Shown here piece after piece: positions 53,523 through 63,264 of a stretch of DNA of 64,000 bases. This DNA is from Acinetobacter wuhouensis (GTDB taxonomy: Bacteria; Pseudomonadota; Gammaproteobacteria; Pseudomonadales; Moraxellaceae), in contig NZ_CP031716.1 in assembly GCF_001696605.3 (NCBI RefSeq), positions 1,736,001 through 1,800,000 of the forward strand. Reading direction: 5' to 3'. The position numbers were made by a program, and so were the translations under genes. The notes under the pieces were generated by a model, which worked only from the letters and a program-made list of their open reading frames with translations, did not search any database and had not been told where the DNA came from. The stretch's first letter is position 1, and each line of letters starts with the position of its first letter.

Positions 53523-54830
53523 CTAAGCAGCCGCTTTATCGTGATTAATAAATGCTAAACCTACTGCACCCAAGATTCCCGCCGCAGCAATGACCATAAA
53601 GTTTTGTTCTAAAGGTAAATTAAGCGCAACGATATAGCCGATGATGAGTGGTGCCATGATTGCACCTAAGCGACCAATACCACCCGCCATACCAATACCA
53701 GTCGAACGAATATTGCTTGGATAGAATTGTCCACAATAGGCATAAGCGACAATTTGAGCACCAGTAGAACATGCACCCACAGCCGCAATAATAAAGTACA
53801 GAGCAGTTTGAGAGTTATCAAAGGTCATCATGTATAAGAACACGCCACCTAAGAAGTACATTGTGACCAATACCCATTTGATATGGAAGCGATCCGCCAA
53901 CCAACCACCAACCGCACAACCTATCACAGCGCCAACATTCAGTGCGATGACGAAGCTCAGTGCAGAACCTAAGCTATAACCAGATAAAGCCATGAGTTTA
54001 GTGAGCCATGTACTGAGCGAATAAATCATGAATAAACCAGTGAAGAATGCCACCCAAAACATCACGGAACTCAGTAAACGACCATCACTAAATAGTTGCG
54101 CAACTGGAACAGATTCAACTTTCACTGCCTCTGGGAATTTAAGCGTCGTAGAATTGTTGATGACTAAACTCGGCTCAATTTTTTGAATAATCTCATTGAG
54201 TTGAGCCATATCTTTTTTCTTCTCTAAATAGGTCATAGATTCAGGAAGAAATTTTAAAATGAAAGGAATAATAAAGACTGGAACACCCGCGGCAAAAAAT
54301 ACAATTTGCCAGCCATATTCGACAATAAATTGCTTACCCAAAGCTGCCGCTAAAATACCGCCAACTGCATAGCCAGAGAACATCATGGTGGTCATTAAGC
54401 TACGAATTTTCTTCGGCGCATATTCTGTCATGTGTGCGACAATATTGGGCATCACGCCACCGATCCCTAGACCTGCAATAAAGCGCAATACGCTAAAGCT
54501 GACTGGATCTTTGCACAAACCTGCTGCAGCAGTGAAAACACTGAATAAGAATACACAGATTGAAATCGTCCAACGACGACCAATTTTTTCCGATAATCCG
54601 CCAAAGAAAATCGCACCAAACATCATACCAAACAGCGCAGAGCTTGCCATAAAGCCTGCAGTAGATGCAGTAACGTTCATTTGTTCCATGATGGAAGGAA
54701 TCGCAGCCCCAGCCACAGCAATGTCATAACCATCAATGACGATAATTAAAAAACACCAAAATAAAACTTTGAGATGAAATTTATTGAGCTTGGCTTCATC
54801 AACCGTTTTCTGTACATCAATGTACTGCAT
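53523..54830 (-). CDS. MFS transporter, AAHS (aromatic acid:H+ symporter) family
   Basis: A 435-aa inner-membrane protein with 12 helices. The motif DGYDIAVAGAAIP in helix 1 and GGLSEKIGRRWTI between helices 2 and 3 identify the AAHS family (BenK, PcaK, VanK, HcaK, MucK). It imports an aromatic acid with protons. The exact substrate is unknown; the divergent MarR-type gene across a 655-bp region would fit a ligand-responsive pair like HcaR/HcaK. Confidence 0.85.
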   Translation of the reverse strand: MQYIDVQKTVDEAKLNKFHLKVLFWCFLIIVIDGYDIAVAGAAIPSIMEQMNVTASTAGFMASSALFGMMFGAIFFGGLSEKIGRRWTISICVFLFSVFTAAAGLCKDPVSFSVLRFIAGLGIGGVMPNIVAHMTEYAPKKIRSLMTTMMFSGYAVGGILAAALGKQFIVEYGWQIVFFAAGVPVFIIPFILKFLPESMTYLEKKKDMAQLNEIIQKIEPSLVINNSTTLKFPEAVKVESVPVAQLFSDGRLLSSVMFWVAFFTGLFMIYSLSTWLTKLMALSGYSLGSALSFVIALNVGAVIGCAVGGWLADRFHIKWVLVTMYFLGGVFLYMMTFDNSQTALYFIIAAVGACSTGAQIVAYAYCGQFYPSNIRSTGIGMAGGIGRLGAIMAPLIIGYIVALNLPLEQNFMVIAAAGILGAVGLAFINHDKAAA

Positions 54831-55485
54831 AAGTACTCCATACTTATTAATTATGTCAAACCATTGGTATAAATTTATAACGCTATTGACACTTTTTAGA
54901 GAATAACTTCATGTCATTCGATATTTTTGTCATCGTGGATTGCGTGTAAAATGTACTCTACGAATATATAAAAAAATAAAATAATGTCAATATGTTGATA
55001 TATATTTTAAATATATAAGTATAAAAGCTATAAATATCATAAATTTGTGTTTTTAAAAATGAATTAAAAATTAAACAATTCGACTAAGGTATGAAATTTA
55101 CATTTGATTACTATTATAGATTTTAAAAATATTTAAAAGCTAAATTTAGCTTGGGTGAGTAATAGTTTTTAATTTAATGTCAATATATTGTCGTTAATAT
55201 GGTTGTTTTAGTTTCATGCTTTTCGCTTAAATATCGAATGAAGAGATTTTTTATTGTGCTTTTTAAATATATTGGAATACTTATATGGCTGATTTTCATA
55301 CTGGATTGTGGGTGTCATAAACATCTGAATTGATAGAAATTTGTGTTTAAAGCAGGGTAAAGGTGTTTTTCAGTCTATAAATATGTTAAAAACATTAAGC
55401 TTTTGGATATGTTTTAGAGAAATTGCTTATAAGGATATTTTTCTCTAATAACAATAAATGATAAAGACAGTTTGGATCTTGTGTA
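54831..55485. promoter_or_regulatory. 655-bp divergent control region with two matching palindromes
   Basis: No gene here. ATGTCAATATGTTG at 54984-54997 and ATGTCAATATATTG at 55178-55191 differ at one base; both are palindromic at the core (CAATAT-rTTG). They fit MarR-type operators placed between the transporter and MarR genes. The rest is AT-rich. Confidence 0.45.
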
Positions 55486-55971
55486 ATGTCAAATGAACAG
55501 ATTAGCACGCATGATGCTAATTTATATGCCATCAATAACCGTTTAACCTTTAGATTATTTCAATTGGGTAATACGCTTGACCGTATGAGTAGTAAAGAAC
55601 TTGGTGTTTCTCCTGTGCATTGGGCGGTATTGGGCGCTTTGTCTAGAGAGCAAGTTCGTGAGGGAATGTCGTTTTCTGACTTAACTGAATATTTAGGTGT
55701 GAGTCGTCAAAACTTAGATGGTGTGTTAAAGCGTTTAGAACGTGACCAGCATGTCGTCAGATTTGCAGATCAGGTAGATCGCCGTGCCAAGAAAGTGATG
55801 ATGACAGAAGAGGGACGGATCTTCTGGGATCAACTTGAGCTAAAAATATATGAGTACTACCGTCAAGCAATGGATGGTTTTGCTTTTGATGATAAAGTAA
55901 CTTTTGTGCATTTCTTAAATAAGTTAAATAAAGGTATGCAAGCCGTAAAGTTAGAAGCGAATAAAAAATAG
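55486..55971 (+). CDS. MarR-family transcriptional regulator
   Basis: A 161-aa winged-helix protein with the MarR layout: HWAVLGAL, then FSDLTEYLGVSRQNLDGVLK as the recognition helix and DQVDRRAKKVMMTEEG as the wing. It is divergent from the AAHS transporter, so it may repress that gene in the absence of an aromatic ligand; this is inferred. A terminator follows at 56008-56041. Confidence 0.88.
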   Translation: MSNEQISTHDANLYAINNRLTFRLFQLGNTLDRMSSKELGVSPVHWAVLGALSREQVREGMSFSDLTEYLGVSRQNLDGVLKRLERDQHVVRFADQVDRRAKKVMMTEEGRIFWDQLELKIYEYYRQAMDGFAFDDKVTFVHFLNKLNKGMQAVKLEANKK

Positions 55972-56007
55972 ATTTTATAAGCTCTTATCTAATATATTTT
56001 CACTCAA

Positions 56008-56041
56008 TAAAAAAGCCATGCGAAATAGAGCATGGCTTTTT
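56008..56041. terminator. Bidirectional terminator after marR
   Basis: AAAAAGCCATGC and GCATGGCTTTTT pair around an 8-nt loop. T-runs on both strands serve marR and the convergent ABC gene. Confidence 0.93.
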
Positions 56042-56058
56042 GTTGGTTATTCAGATTG

Positions 56059-57936
56059 TTATTTTATGGGTGCTTCATCTTCCTCATCAGATTCAGCTTT
56101 TTTAAGTTCAGGTTCAACCAAAAAGCCCCCCGTTTGTCGTTGCCATAATTGTGCATAAATACCATTCTGTGCGATCAATTCCTCATGTGTACCTTGTTCA
56201 GCAATATGCCCTTGATCTAACACAATAAGACGATCCATTTGCGCAATGGTTGAAAGTCGATGTGCAATCGCAATGACGGTTTTGTTTTCCATTAACTCAT
56301 CTAAGCTCGATTGAATCGCTGCTTCAACTTCAGAATCGAGCGCACTGGTTGCTTCATCTAAAATTAAAATTGGTGCATCTTTTAAAAATACACGGGCAAT
56401 GGCAATACGTTGACGTTGACCACCTGAGAGTTTAACACCACGTTCGCCCACATAAGCATCAAAGCCAGTGCGACCACGTAAGTCAGACAGTTGAGGAATA
56501 AACTCATCTGCTTTGGCTTTGCGTACAGCTTCTAACATTTCTTCATCAGTGGCATCTGGACGACCGTATTTAATGTTTTCAGCCACAGTACGATGCAGTA
56601 AAGACGTATCTTGAGTCACGAGGGCTATACTTTTTCTTAAACTGTCTTGCGTGACATTTTCAATATTCTGCTGATCAATGCTGATTTTTCCAGAATTGAT
56701 GGTGTAGAAATGCAATAGCAATTGAATGAGCGTTGATTTACCTGCACCTGAGCGCCCGACAATCCCGATTTTTTCACCCGCTTTAATGTTTAAATTAAAA
56801 TGATCAATCACATTTTTGCTGTTATAGGCAAAAGTCACATTATCAAATTGAATGTTTCCTTGAGAAACTACCAGTGGTTTAGCATCTTCTTTGTCTTGAA
56901 TATTAATCGGACGACCAAGTGTTTGCATACCATCTTGAATTGTGCCGACATTTTCAAATAATTGAGATGTTTGCCACATCATAAACTCAGCCATACTGTT
57001 GAGTTTTAAAATCATTGCCGTGGTTGCTGCAATCACACCAATTGCCGCTTGACCTTGTAGCCATAGATAAACTGCTGTACCTAAAACGCCTACAAAAAGC
57101 ACGATAGTAAGTAGGTTAATGCAAATTTCATAAGATGTGCCTAAGCGCATCTGCTTGAACACCGTGCGCATAAAATCTTGCATAGACTCTTTGGCATACT
57201 GGCTTTCACGACCTGCATGTGCGAACAACTTTACAGTTTGAATGTTGGTATAGGCGTCGGTTACACGTCCAGTCATTACTGCGCGTGCATCTGCTTGCTC
57301 CTTCGAGATTTTCCCTAGTTTAGGAATAAAGTACCACGCAGCGAGAATAAAAAGTGCAAACCAGAGTAACAGTGGGATGAGAAGAATAGGGGATACCGCA
57401 CCAAGTACGACGCTGATTGTAATAAAGTAAATGATTACGTAAGTAACAATATCACCGAGTATTACCCAAAACTCACGTACAGCAAGTGCTGTTTGCATCA
57501 CTTTGGCAGACAAACGTCCTGCAAAATCATTATGGAAGAAGTCTAAGCCTTGTCTAAGCAATAAGTTGTGGAATCTCCAACGCAGACGCATTGGGAAACT
57601 ACTGTATAAAATCTGATGACGAACGATTGATTGCATACTCGCAAAGAAAATATTGGCGAATAATATACTGGTGAGTATGATTAAATTTTCACGATGGTTT
57701 TGGAGGAAATTCTCTGGTTTTGATTGGGTTAGCCAATCCACTAAATGACCAATTTGTGAGAAAAATAGAGCCTCAAAACTTGCAGTAGCTGCTGTAAATA
57801 AGATTAAAATTAGTAAATAACGTTTGACCCCAGTCGCAGCTTGCCAGACAAAAGGGAAGAATTTAGTTGGTAATGGTTCATTTAAACCTTTCGATGGATA
57901 GGGATCGACGCGTTTTTCAAACCACTGTAGCAACAT
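56059..57936 (-). CDS. ABC transporter, fused permease and ATP-binding domains
   Basis: A 625-aa type I ABC exporter half-transporter. Residues about 35-330 form six membrane helices. The nucleotide-binding domain (about 360-600) has Walker A (IGIVGRSGAGKSTLIQ), Q-loop (ALVTQDTSLL), signature (LSGGQRQRIAI), Walker B (ILILDEATSALD) and H-loop (IAHRLST). It dimerises and exports lipids or drugs; the substrate is not clear, and there is no lpxK neighbour that would point to MsbA. Confidence 0.92.
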   Translation of the reverse strand: MLLQWFEKRVDPYPSKGLNEPLPTKFFPFVWQAATGVKRYLLILILFTAATASFEALFFSQIGHLVDWLTQSKPENFLQNHRENLIILTSILFANIFFASMQSIVRHQILYSSFPMRLRWRFHNLLLRQGLDFFHNDFAGRLSAKVMQTALAVREFWVILGDIVTYVIIYFITISVVLGAVSPILLIPLLLWFALFILAAWYFIPKLGKISKEQADARAVMTGRVTDAYTNIQTVKLFAHAGRESQYAKESMQDFMRTVFKQMRLGTSYEICINLLTIVLFVGVLGTAVYLWLQGQAAIGVIAATTAMILKLNSMAEFMMWQTSQLFENVGTIQDGMQTLGRPINIQDKEDAKPLVVSQGNIQFDNVTFAYNSKNVIDHFNLNIKAGEKIGIVGRSGAGKSTLIQLLLHFYTINSGKISIDQQNIENVTQDSLRKSIALVTQDTSLLHRTVAENIKYGRPDATDEEMLEAVRKAKADEFIPQLSDLRGRTGFDAYVGERGVKLSGGQRQRIAIARVFLKDAPILILDEATSALDSEVEAAIQSSLDELMENKTVIAIAHRLSTIAQMDRLIVLDQGHIAEQGTHEELIAQNGIYAQLWQRQTGGFLVEPELKKAESDEEDEAPIK

Positions 57937-58160
57937 GGAATCCTCGTAACTTTTTTAGATTGATTTGGATTTAAAAGAGATAAATAAAATTCACTAGCAC
58001 TGAAAGTATGAAGCGTACTGAATCAGTCTAAATAGATGTGTCGGTGAGCATGATACATTGTATAGATTTAGCTAAAATTACACCAGTTATTTATATCGAA
58101 AAAAAACGATTTAATGTTTTTGTGTATATAGTATTTTGATTTTTAAAATTTTATTTTATA

Positions 58161-58191
58161 GGTTGCTTAATTGAATTTAGTTTAAGCAACC
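58161..58191 (-). terminator. Terminator after the hydroxy-acid dehydrogenase gene
   Basis: GGTTGCTTAA and TTAAGCAACC pair around an 11-nt loop. On the minus strand it is followed by an A/T-rich run (tataaaataaaatttt), so it suits the gene at 58236. The rest of 57937-58235 is AT-rich and should contain the ABC gene promoter. Confidence 0.65.
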
Positions 58192-58235
58192 CATTTTTGC
58201 CTTTCAATTTTTAATACAAGCTTTATTGTCAGTCA

Positions 58236-59378
58236 TTATCTTAAAATGCTTTTGTCAACATCTTGAATATTGACCTTGCCACAAAAGGCCATACTGAGGT
58301 CAAGTTCTTTCTTTAAAATTTCCAGAACGCGAAAAACACCTTGCTCACCATGTGCACCCAAACCATATATAAAAGCACGACCAATCAGGCAACCTTTGGC
58401 ACCTAAAGCAATGGCTTTTAAAACATCTTGTCCAGTGCGAATACCACTGTCGATATAAACTTCAGTTTGCTCACCGACAGCGAGGACAATTTCTTCTAAA
58501 ACGGAAATGGTTGAAGGAGCGCTGTCTAATTGACGACCACCATGATTGGACACCACAATTGCATCTGCACCTGCGTGTACAGCAGAAATTGCATCGTCAA
58601 CTTCCATGATACCTTTGATAATCAGTTTGCCGCCCCATTGTTGTTTAACCCATTCCACATCTTTCCAACTGAGTTGCATGTCAAACTGTTCGGTTGTCCA
58701 TGCGGACAATGAACCTGTATTGCTGATGCCTTCAACATGCCCCACGATATTGCCAAAACTGTGTCGTTTTGTACTAAGCATGCCTAAACACCAAGTGGGT
58801 TTAGTGCACATGTTAATGAGATTGCCAAGAGTTAATTTAGGTGGTGCAGATAATCCATTTTTAATATCTTTATGACGTTGCCCCATGATCTGTAAATCTG
58901 CGGTCAATACAAGCGCAGAACATTTTGCTTGTTTTGCACGCTGAATCAGTTGTTTCATAAACTCACGATCTTTCATCATGTAGAGTTGAAACCAAAATGG
59001 TTTGGTTGTCGCTGCTGCAACATCCTCGATTGAGCAGATGCTCATGGTTGACATGATGTAAGGAATACCGAACTTTTCAGCAGCTTTTGCAGCTAGGATC
59101 TCACCATCCGCATGTTGCATACCGATCAAGCCAGTCGGTGCAAGTGCAACAGGCATTGCCACCTGTTGGTCTAGCATCTTTGTTGCAACAGAGCGGTTAT
59201 CCATATCGACCAAAACTTTCTGGCGGAATAAATATTTTTTAAAGTCTTCCGAATTTTGTCGCCAAGTTTGCTCAGTCCAAGAACCTGAATCACAATAATC
59301 TACAAACATTTTAGGAACGCGTCGGTGATAAATTTCCTGCATGTCTGCAACGCAGGTGATTTTTTGTAATTTATCCAT
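58236..59378 (-). CDS. FMN-dependent alpha-hydroxy-acid dehydrogenase (LldD/MdlB family)
   Basis: A 380-aa TIM-barrel flavoprotein that oxidises an L-2-hydroxy acid (lactate, mandelate or similar) to the oxo acid and passes electrons to quinones or O2. The catalytic His lies in VVSNHGGRQLDSAPS with the adjacent Arg, and FWFQLYMMKDREF gives the FMN loop. The N-terminal helix that anchors LldD to the membrane seems present. Substrate uncertain; no L-lactate permease adjoins. Confidence 0.9.
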   Translation of the reverse strand: MDKLQKITCVADMQEIYHRRVPKMFVDYCDSGSWTEQTWRQNSEDFKKYLFRQKVLVDMDNRSVATKMLDQQVAMPVALAPTGLIGMQHADGEILAAKAAEKFGIPYIMSTMSICSIEDVAAATTKPFWFQLYMMKDREFMKQLIQRAKQAKCSALVLTADLQIMGQRHKDIKNGLSAPPKLTLGNLINMCTKPTWCLGMLSTKRHSFGNIVGHVEGISNTGSLSAWTTEQFDMQLSWKDVEWVKQQWGGKLIIKGIMEVDDAISAVHAGADAIVVSNHGGRQLDSAPSTISVLEEIVLAVGEQTEVYIDSGIRTGQDVLKAIALGAKGCLIGRAFIYGLGAHGEQGVFRVLEILKKELDLSMAFCGKVNIQDVDKSILR

Positions 59379-59745
59379 AACGATTCCTTATTGGTGTAAG
59401 TGTGTTTGGGTTGAATATTGTTAAGCCAAGTCAGCGTTGAAGTTGCTCAATCGCTTGAGTTGCTAAATCATTTTAGGACGAATACGGCGATGTTGAATAA
59501 AAAATAATTGAAAAGTGTATTAAATGAAGATTATTTGTACATTTCATTGAGATGTGCATCGCAAAGGAAGCCTCAACCAAATTGGATCAAGATGACATCG
59601 TGGTGAAAGCATCGGTTAGATATTTCAATGATCTTCATGCATGTTTAAACATGCCTTTTGTATGAAAAGAAGGGCTTATTTGTTTTTAAGCATTTTTATG
59701 AAATATAAATGAGTATGATATGATGCACCTAGACTGCTAAATGGG
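59379..59745. other. 367-bp intergenic region upstream of lpxB
   Basis: No gene. TATGAT at 59714-59719, 26 bp before the lpxB ATG, is a possible -10, but no convincing -35 lies at the right distance. Nothing else is recognisable. Confidence 0.4.
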
Positions 59746-60927
59746 ATGAATATCTTGCAAAATCGAAAACTTAAAATTGGAATTGTGGTGGGTGAAGTAT
59801 CTGGAGATACTTTAGGCGCTAAACTGATCCGTAGTTTTCGTGAACAAGGTATTGATGTTGAGTTTGAAGGCATCGGTGGCCCTCAGATGATCGCGGAAGG
59901 TTTTAATAGTTTTTATCCGATGGATATTTTATCAGTCATGGGAATTGTTGAGGTTCTTAAAGATCTCAAAAAACTATTCGCTGTGCGTGATGGTCTGGTG
60001 GAAAAATGGACTGAAAATCCTGTCGATATTTTTATTGGTATTGATGCGCCTGATTTTAATTTACGTTTATCCAAAAGTTTAAAACAGAAAAATTTGCCAA
60101 TAAAAACCGTGCAATATGTGAGTCCATCCGTATGGGCATGGCGTCAGGGACGTGTTCATGGCATTAAAGCCAGTATTGATTTGGTATTGTGTTTATTCCC
60201 ATTTGAAAAAGCCTTTTATAAAAAATTTGATGTTGCTGCCGCATTTGTGGGGCATCCACTTGCAAGTGCATTGCCATTACAAAATCCAATTTTAGATGCA
60301 AAACAAGAATTGGGCTTGGATCTTAGTCAAAAACATATCGCGCTTTTACCAGGTAGTCGTCGTGGTGAAATCGAGCGTTTAGGACCTCTGGTTTTGAATG
60401 CTGCACAAATTATTCACAAAAAGTATCCAGATTATCAATTTCTGATTCCTGCAATTAATGATTTACGTAAGCAGCAAATTGAAGAATTATTGAAGCAATA
60501 TCCAAGTGACCTAGTGTCTAATATTCACTTGTTAGAAAATACAGATAAAGAGTCAAAAATAGGTCGCCAAGTAATGAATGCTGCCAATATTGTGGCATTG
60601 GCTTCTGGTACTGCAACGCTTGAGGCGTTATTGTTGCATCGTCCGATGGTGACGTTTTATAAGCTAAATTGGTTGACGTATGTGATTGCAAAGTTATTGG
60701 TCAAAATTCCGTATTATTCTTTACCCAATATCATTGCAGGTAAAAAGGCGATTCAAGAATTGATTCAGTCTGATGCGACACCTGAAAACCTCGCCAACGA
60801 AATTGAAAAATTAATGAATCAGGAAACAGCACAAATTCAGGTGATGCAGCTAATCACCATGCATAAGAAGCTTTTAGCGGGAAATAGTGAAGATCCTGTT
60901 CAGGCGATTTTAGGTATTTTAAATTGA
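59746..60927 (+). CDS. lpxB: Lipid-A-disaccharide synthase
   Basis: A 393-aa peripheral membrane GT19 glycosyltransferase that joins UDP-2,3-diacylglucosamine and lipid X to form the lipid A disaccharide. Diagnostic segments are GIVVGEVSGDTLGAKLI at the start, SVMGIVEVLKDL, VFIGIDAPDFNL-like (IFIGIDAPDFNLRLS), YVSPSVWAWRQGR and LLPGSRRGEIERL. It is separated from the usual lpxD-fabZ-lpxA cluster. A pentanucleotide repeat starts at its stop codon. Confidence 0.96.
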   Translation: MNILQNRKLKIGIVVGEVSGDTLGAKLIRSFREQGIDVEFEGIGGPQMIAEGFNSFYPMDILSVMGIVEVLKDLKKLFAVRDGLVEKWTENPVDIFIGIDAPDFNLRLSKSLKQKNLPIKTVQYVSPSVWAWRQGRVHGIKASIDLVLCLFPFEKAFYKKFDVAAAFVGHPLASALPLQNPILDAKQELGLDLSQKHIALLPGSRRGEIERLGPLVLNAAQIIHKKYPDYQFLIPAINDLRKQQIEELLKQYPSDLVSNIHLLENTDKESKIGRQVMNAANIVALASGTATLEALLLHRPMVTFYKLNWLTYVIAKLLVKIPYYSLPNIIAGKKAIQELIQSDATPENLANEIEKLMNQETAQIQVMQLITMHKKLLAGNSEDPVQAILGILN

Positions 60928-60950
60928 ATTGAATTGAATTGAATTGAATC
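60922..60950 (+). repeat. Pentanucleotide tandem repeat (attga)5 at the lpxB stop
   Basis: The unit attga/ttgaa occurs about five times from 60923, starting with the codons around the lpxB TGA. The first TGA is in the first unit, so loss or gain of later units would not change the protein. A ggattgagg...cctcaatcc inverted repeat (60952-60977) follows, which may end the transcript. Confidence 0.8.
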
Positions 60951-60987
60951 GGGATTGAGGAAACTTGTCCTCAATCCATGTATAGAT

Positions 60988-61566
60988 TTATTTGTTATAC
61001 ACAAAATATCTCATACTACTTCTCAGAGCAAAGGCGCCATGCATATATAAACCGCCTAGCCACCATGGGACATAGAAAATATCGACATGACGATACGCAA
61101 CCAGTTCAAAATGTGATAATAAGCCTTCAAAGAACATTCCAGCAACAGCTAGTATTATCGCAATAATGGTTAAAAAAATTCGTTCATAACTGAAAAATAA
61201 ACGGATAATAAAAGTACTGTAAAAAATGATGCTGAGCATGCTTGGATCATTGTTACCAAAGGCACTGAGTAAGTAGACCATTACAAAAAGGATTAAGCTT
61301 TCAATTAAGTGTTCTAGAGATCCTGATGTTTGACTTTCTGTAGTGGCTATTGTATTTGGTAAAGCATGAATAAGTTGTAAATAGTTGATTGCCATAGAAG
61401 CAAAAGCAAGAAAAAAACTAGGAAAGACCCACCAGGCTTGGTTGAAAAGTAAAGGATTAGGATAGCTTAATGTGTGAGTGTAAACATGATAACCATCACA
61501 TATTGTCGCTGTAATAGCTGCGACTAAGCTGAGTAGGAAAATGCCTCGAATATTATAATTTTGCAT
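60988..61566 (-). CDS. Six-helix membrane protein of unknown function
   Basis: A 192-aa integral membrane protein. Notable are an acidic-aromatic first segment (CDGYHVYTH), FNQAWWVFPSFFLAF, a Leu/Ile-rich core and the loop YVPWWLGGLYMHGAFALRSS near the end. The QAWWV and final Trp-x-Leu-Gly loop recall the helix pattern of INSIG-like proteins, but I cannot confirm this by eye. No cofactor motif. It is convergent with lpxB. Confidence 0.6.
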   Translation of the reverse strand: MQNYNIRGIFLLSLVAAITATICDGYHVYTHTLSYPNPLLFNQAWWVFPSFFLAFASMAINYLQLIHALPNTIATTESQTSGSLEHLIESLILFVMVYLLSAFGNNDPSMLSIIFYSTFIIRLFFSYERIFLTIIAIILAVAGMFFEGLLSHFELVAYRHVDIFYVPWWLGGLYMHGAFALRSSMRYFVYNK

Positions 61567-61690
61567 CTAGTTTCCTTGATTTGTTATTTCAATTTTGAAA
61601 TTTAGAATCAATTAAAGCAGATTGGTTTGAATTGACAATAAATATTGTCAATGAGAGGTGGTTAAATGATGGACGGTAATCGCAAAATAA

Positions 61691-61714
61691 ATAGCCCCTA
61701 ATTTAGGGGCTATC
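61691..61714 (-). terminator. Terminator after the DUF2797 gene
   Basis: ATAGCCCC and GGGGCTAT pair around a 7-nt loop; on the minus strand the stem is followed by TTTATTTT. Confidence 0.75.
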
Positions 61715-61763
61715 ATAGGTGGAGCTATAATTTGAATAATATCAAACTGGCATAATACAAAGG

Positions 61764-62636
61764 TTATTCTGCACGAAGCTTTAGCTCATAACCTGTATAT
61801 TTACGGATATTAATCACACCTGTATCCATGATCAGATATTGACCTTTAATCCCTTGTAGCTTGCCTCGAATAATCGGGGTCTTATCCAAATTATGTGATT
61901 TGATTTTTTCAGGATAAAGATCAACAGGGTAGACAAATTCACGAGGGAGTTCATTTTCTAGAATTTCAACATTTTCATTGAAATCCAAACTCATACTGAA
62001 TTCATCACGAATTAATTCAATTTGTGGTTCAAACTCAGTCAATAATTCATCTCGAATGGTAATTAAATCAATTGGATCAGCCTCACCTTTCAGTAATTTA
62101 CGCCAATCAGTTTTATCAGCCACTTGTGTACCGAACATGACCTCAAGTTGACCTGAAAGACGGCGTGAACCAACTTTCATGATCGGTAGAGCTTGGGTTG
62201 CGCCTTGGTCTAGCCAACGTGTCGGCATTTGCCCTAAACGTGTGATTCCTACTTTTAAGGCACTTGAATTTGCCAAATAAACAATATGTGGTTGAAAACA
62301 AACTTCTTGCGCAAAACTTTCTTCACGACATGTACCTAAATGATAATGACATGTTTCAGGTTTCATGATGCACATATCGCAAGAAGCCTTGGTTTTCATG
62401 CATTTAAAGCAGTGACCTTGTGAATAAGATTTTGGGGTTTTAGCACCACACGATACACAATAAATATTCCCAGTTGCTTCAAGTTCAATTTCTTGCCCTA
62501 AACTAAATGGAAGCTCGATTTCTGAACGATCTAAAATAAATTTATATTCAACATTTGCCTTATGTGTTTGCTGATCAGTTAAACTAAGGTCTCTAAGACC
62601 TGCATGCATTTTATGGCAAATGCCTTGTAGTTCCAT
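61764..62636 (-). CDS. DUF2797 family protein with zinc-binding cysteines and a GIY-YIG-like segment
   Basis: A 290-aa soluble protein. A cysteine-rich region (about residues 55-115: CVSCG, CFKC, CDMC, CHYH, GTCRE) should bind zinc. It is followed by VYLANSSALKVGITRLGQMP and TRWLDQGA, the fold and Lys-Val-Gly-Ile motif of a GIY-YIG-like nuclease. DUF2797 proteins have no assigned role. A terminator lies at 61691-61714. It is divergent from the 156-aa gene at 62669 with a 32-bp gap. Confidence 0.85.
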   Translation of the reverse strand: MELQGICHKMHAGLRDLSLTDQQTHKANVEYKFILDRSEIELPFSLGQEIELEATGNIYCVSCGAKTPKSYSQGHCFKCMKTKASCDMCIMKPETCHYHLGTCREESFAQEVCFQPHIVYLANSSALKVGITRLGQMPTRWLDQGATQALPIMKVGSRRLSGQLEVMFGTQVADKTDWRKLLKGEADPIDLITIRDELLTEFEPQIELIRDEFSMSLDFNENVEILENELPREFVYPVDLYPEKIKSHNLDKTPIIRGKLQGIKGQYLIMDTGVINIRKYTGYELKLRAE

Positions 62637-62668
62637 GTTTAATTACTCACTCAAAAATAGGTGCAGTT

Positions 62669-63139
62669 ATGGCTGAGCAAAATGTCATCACTTCTATGCT
62701 AGACGATTTATCGCAAGAACAGCCAATTCAAACTGCATTGTGTATTGGGCAAAATTTAGCGCAATACAATACAAATCATTCAATTCAATGGTTTCATTTT
62801 AACGCATCTGAGCTTTTAAATCTGCCTTTTACTCAGCGATATGATTTGGGATTTGTGTTATTGGATACAGATGAAATGTCAAATGTATCAGAATCACAGA
62901 AATCACAACTCCTAGTGAAACTGCGTGATTTATTTGCAAAACGAATAGTGGTGACATGCAAGCTTGATGATGAACAATTATTACGTGCATTGGGTTTTAC
63001 GCAATTGATTGATAAAACTTCGCATGAAAATGATTTTGCACTCTGGCAATTTAATATTTTGACTTATAAGCATGTGCCAGATTGGTTTAATTCTAAGTTT
63101 TGGGCAAACCCTGAAAACTGGAATAAATTCCGTTGGTAA
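62669..63139 (+). CDS. Hypothetical protein (DUF6231-like)
   Basis: A 156-aa soluble protein with the segments TALCIGQNLAQY, LGFVLLDTDEMS, LFAKRIVVTCKLDD and a Trp-rich C-terminus (WFNSKFWANPENWNKFRW). The pattern resembles the small DUF6231 family seen beside DUF2797 in gammaproteobacteria, and the divergent arrangement here supports that. Strand order hints at a Rossmann-like fold without cofactor motifs. Function unknown. Confidence 0.65.
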   Translation: MAEQNVITSMLDDLSQEQPIQTALCIGQNLAQYNTNHSIQWFHFNASELLNLPFTQRYDLGFVLLDTDEMSNVSESQKSQLLVKLRDLFAKRIVVTCKLDDEQLLRALGFTQLIDKTSHENDFALWQFNILTYKHVPDWFNSKFWANPENWNKFRW

Positions 63140-63264
63140 TTTGATTTTCCTTGAGATAAAAATAACTTTTAACTTATTGCAAAATTTAACAATTTCAATT
63201 TGGTGAATATTCTAAAGCCAAGTATGCTGTACACGAGTCATAAAACTTAGAAAAGGGAATAACC

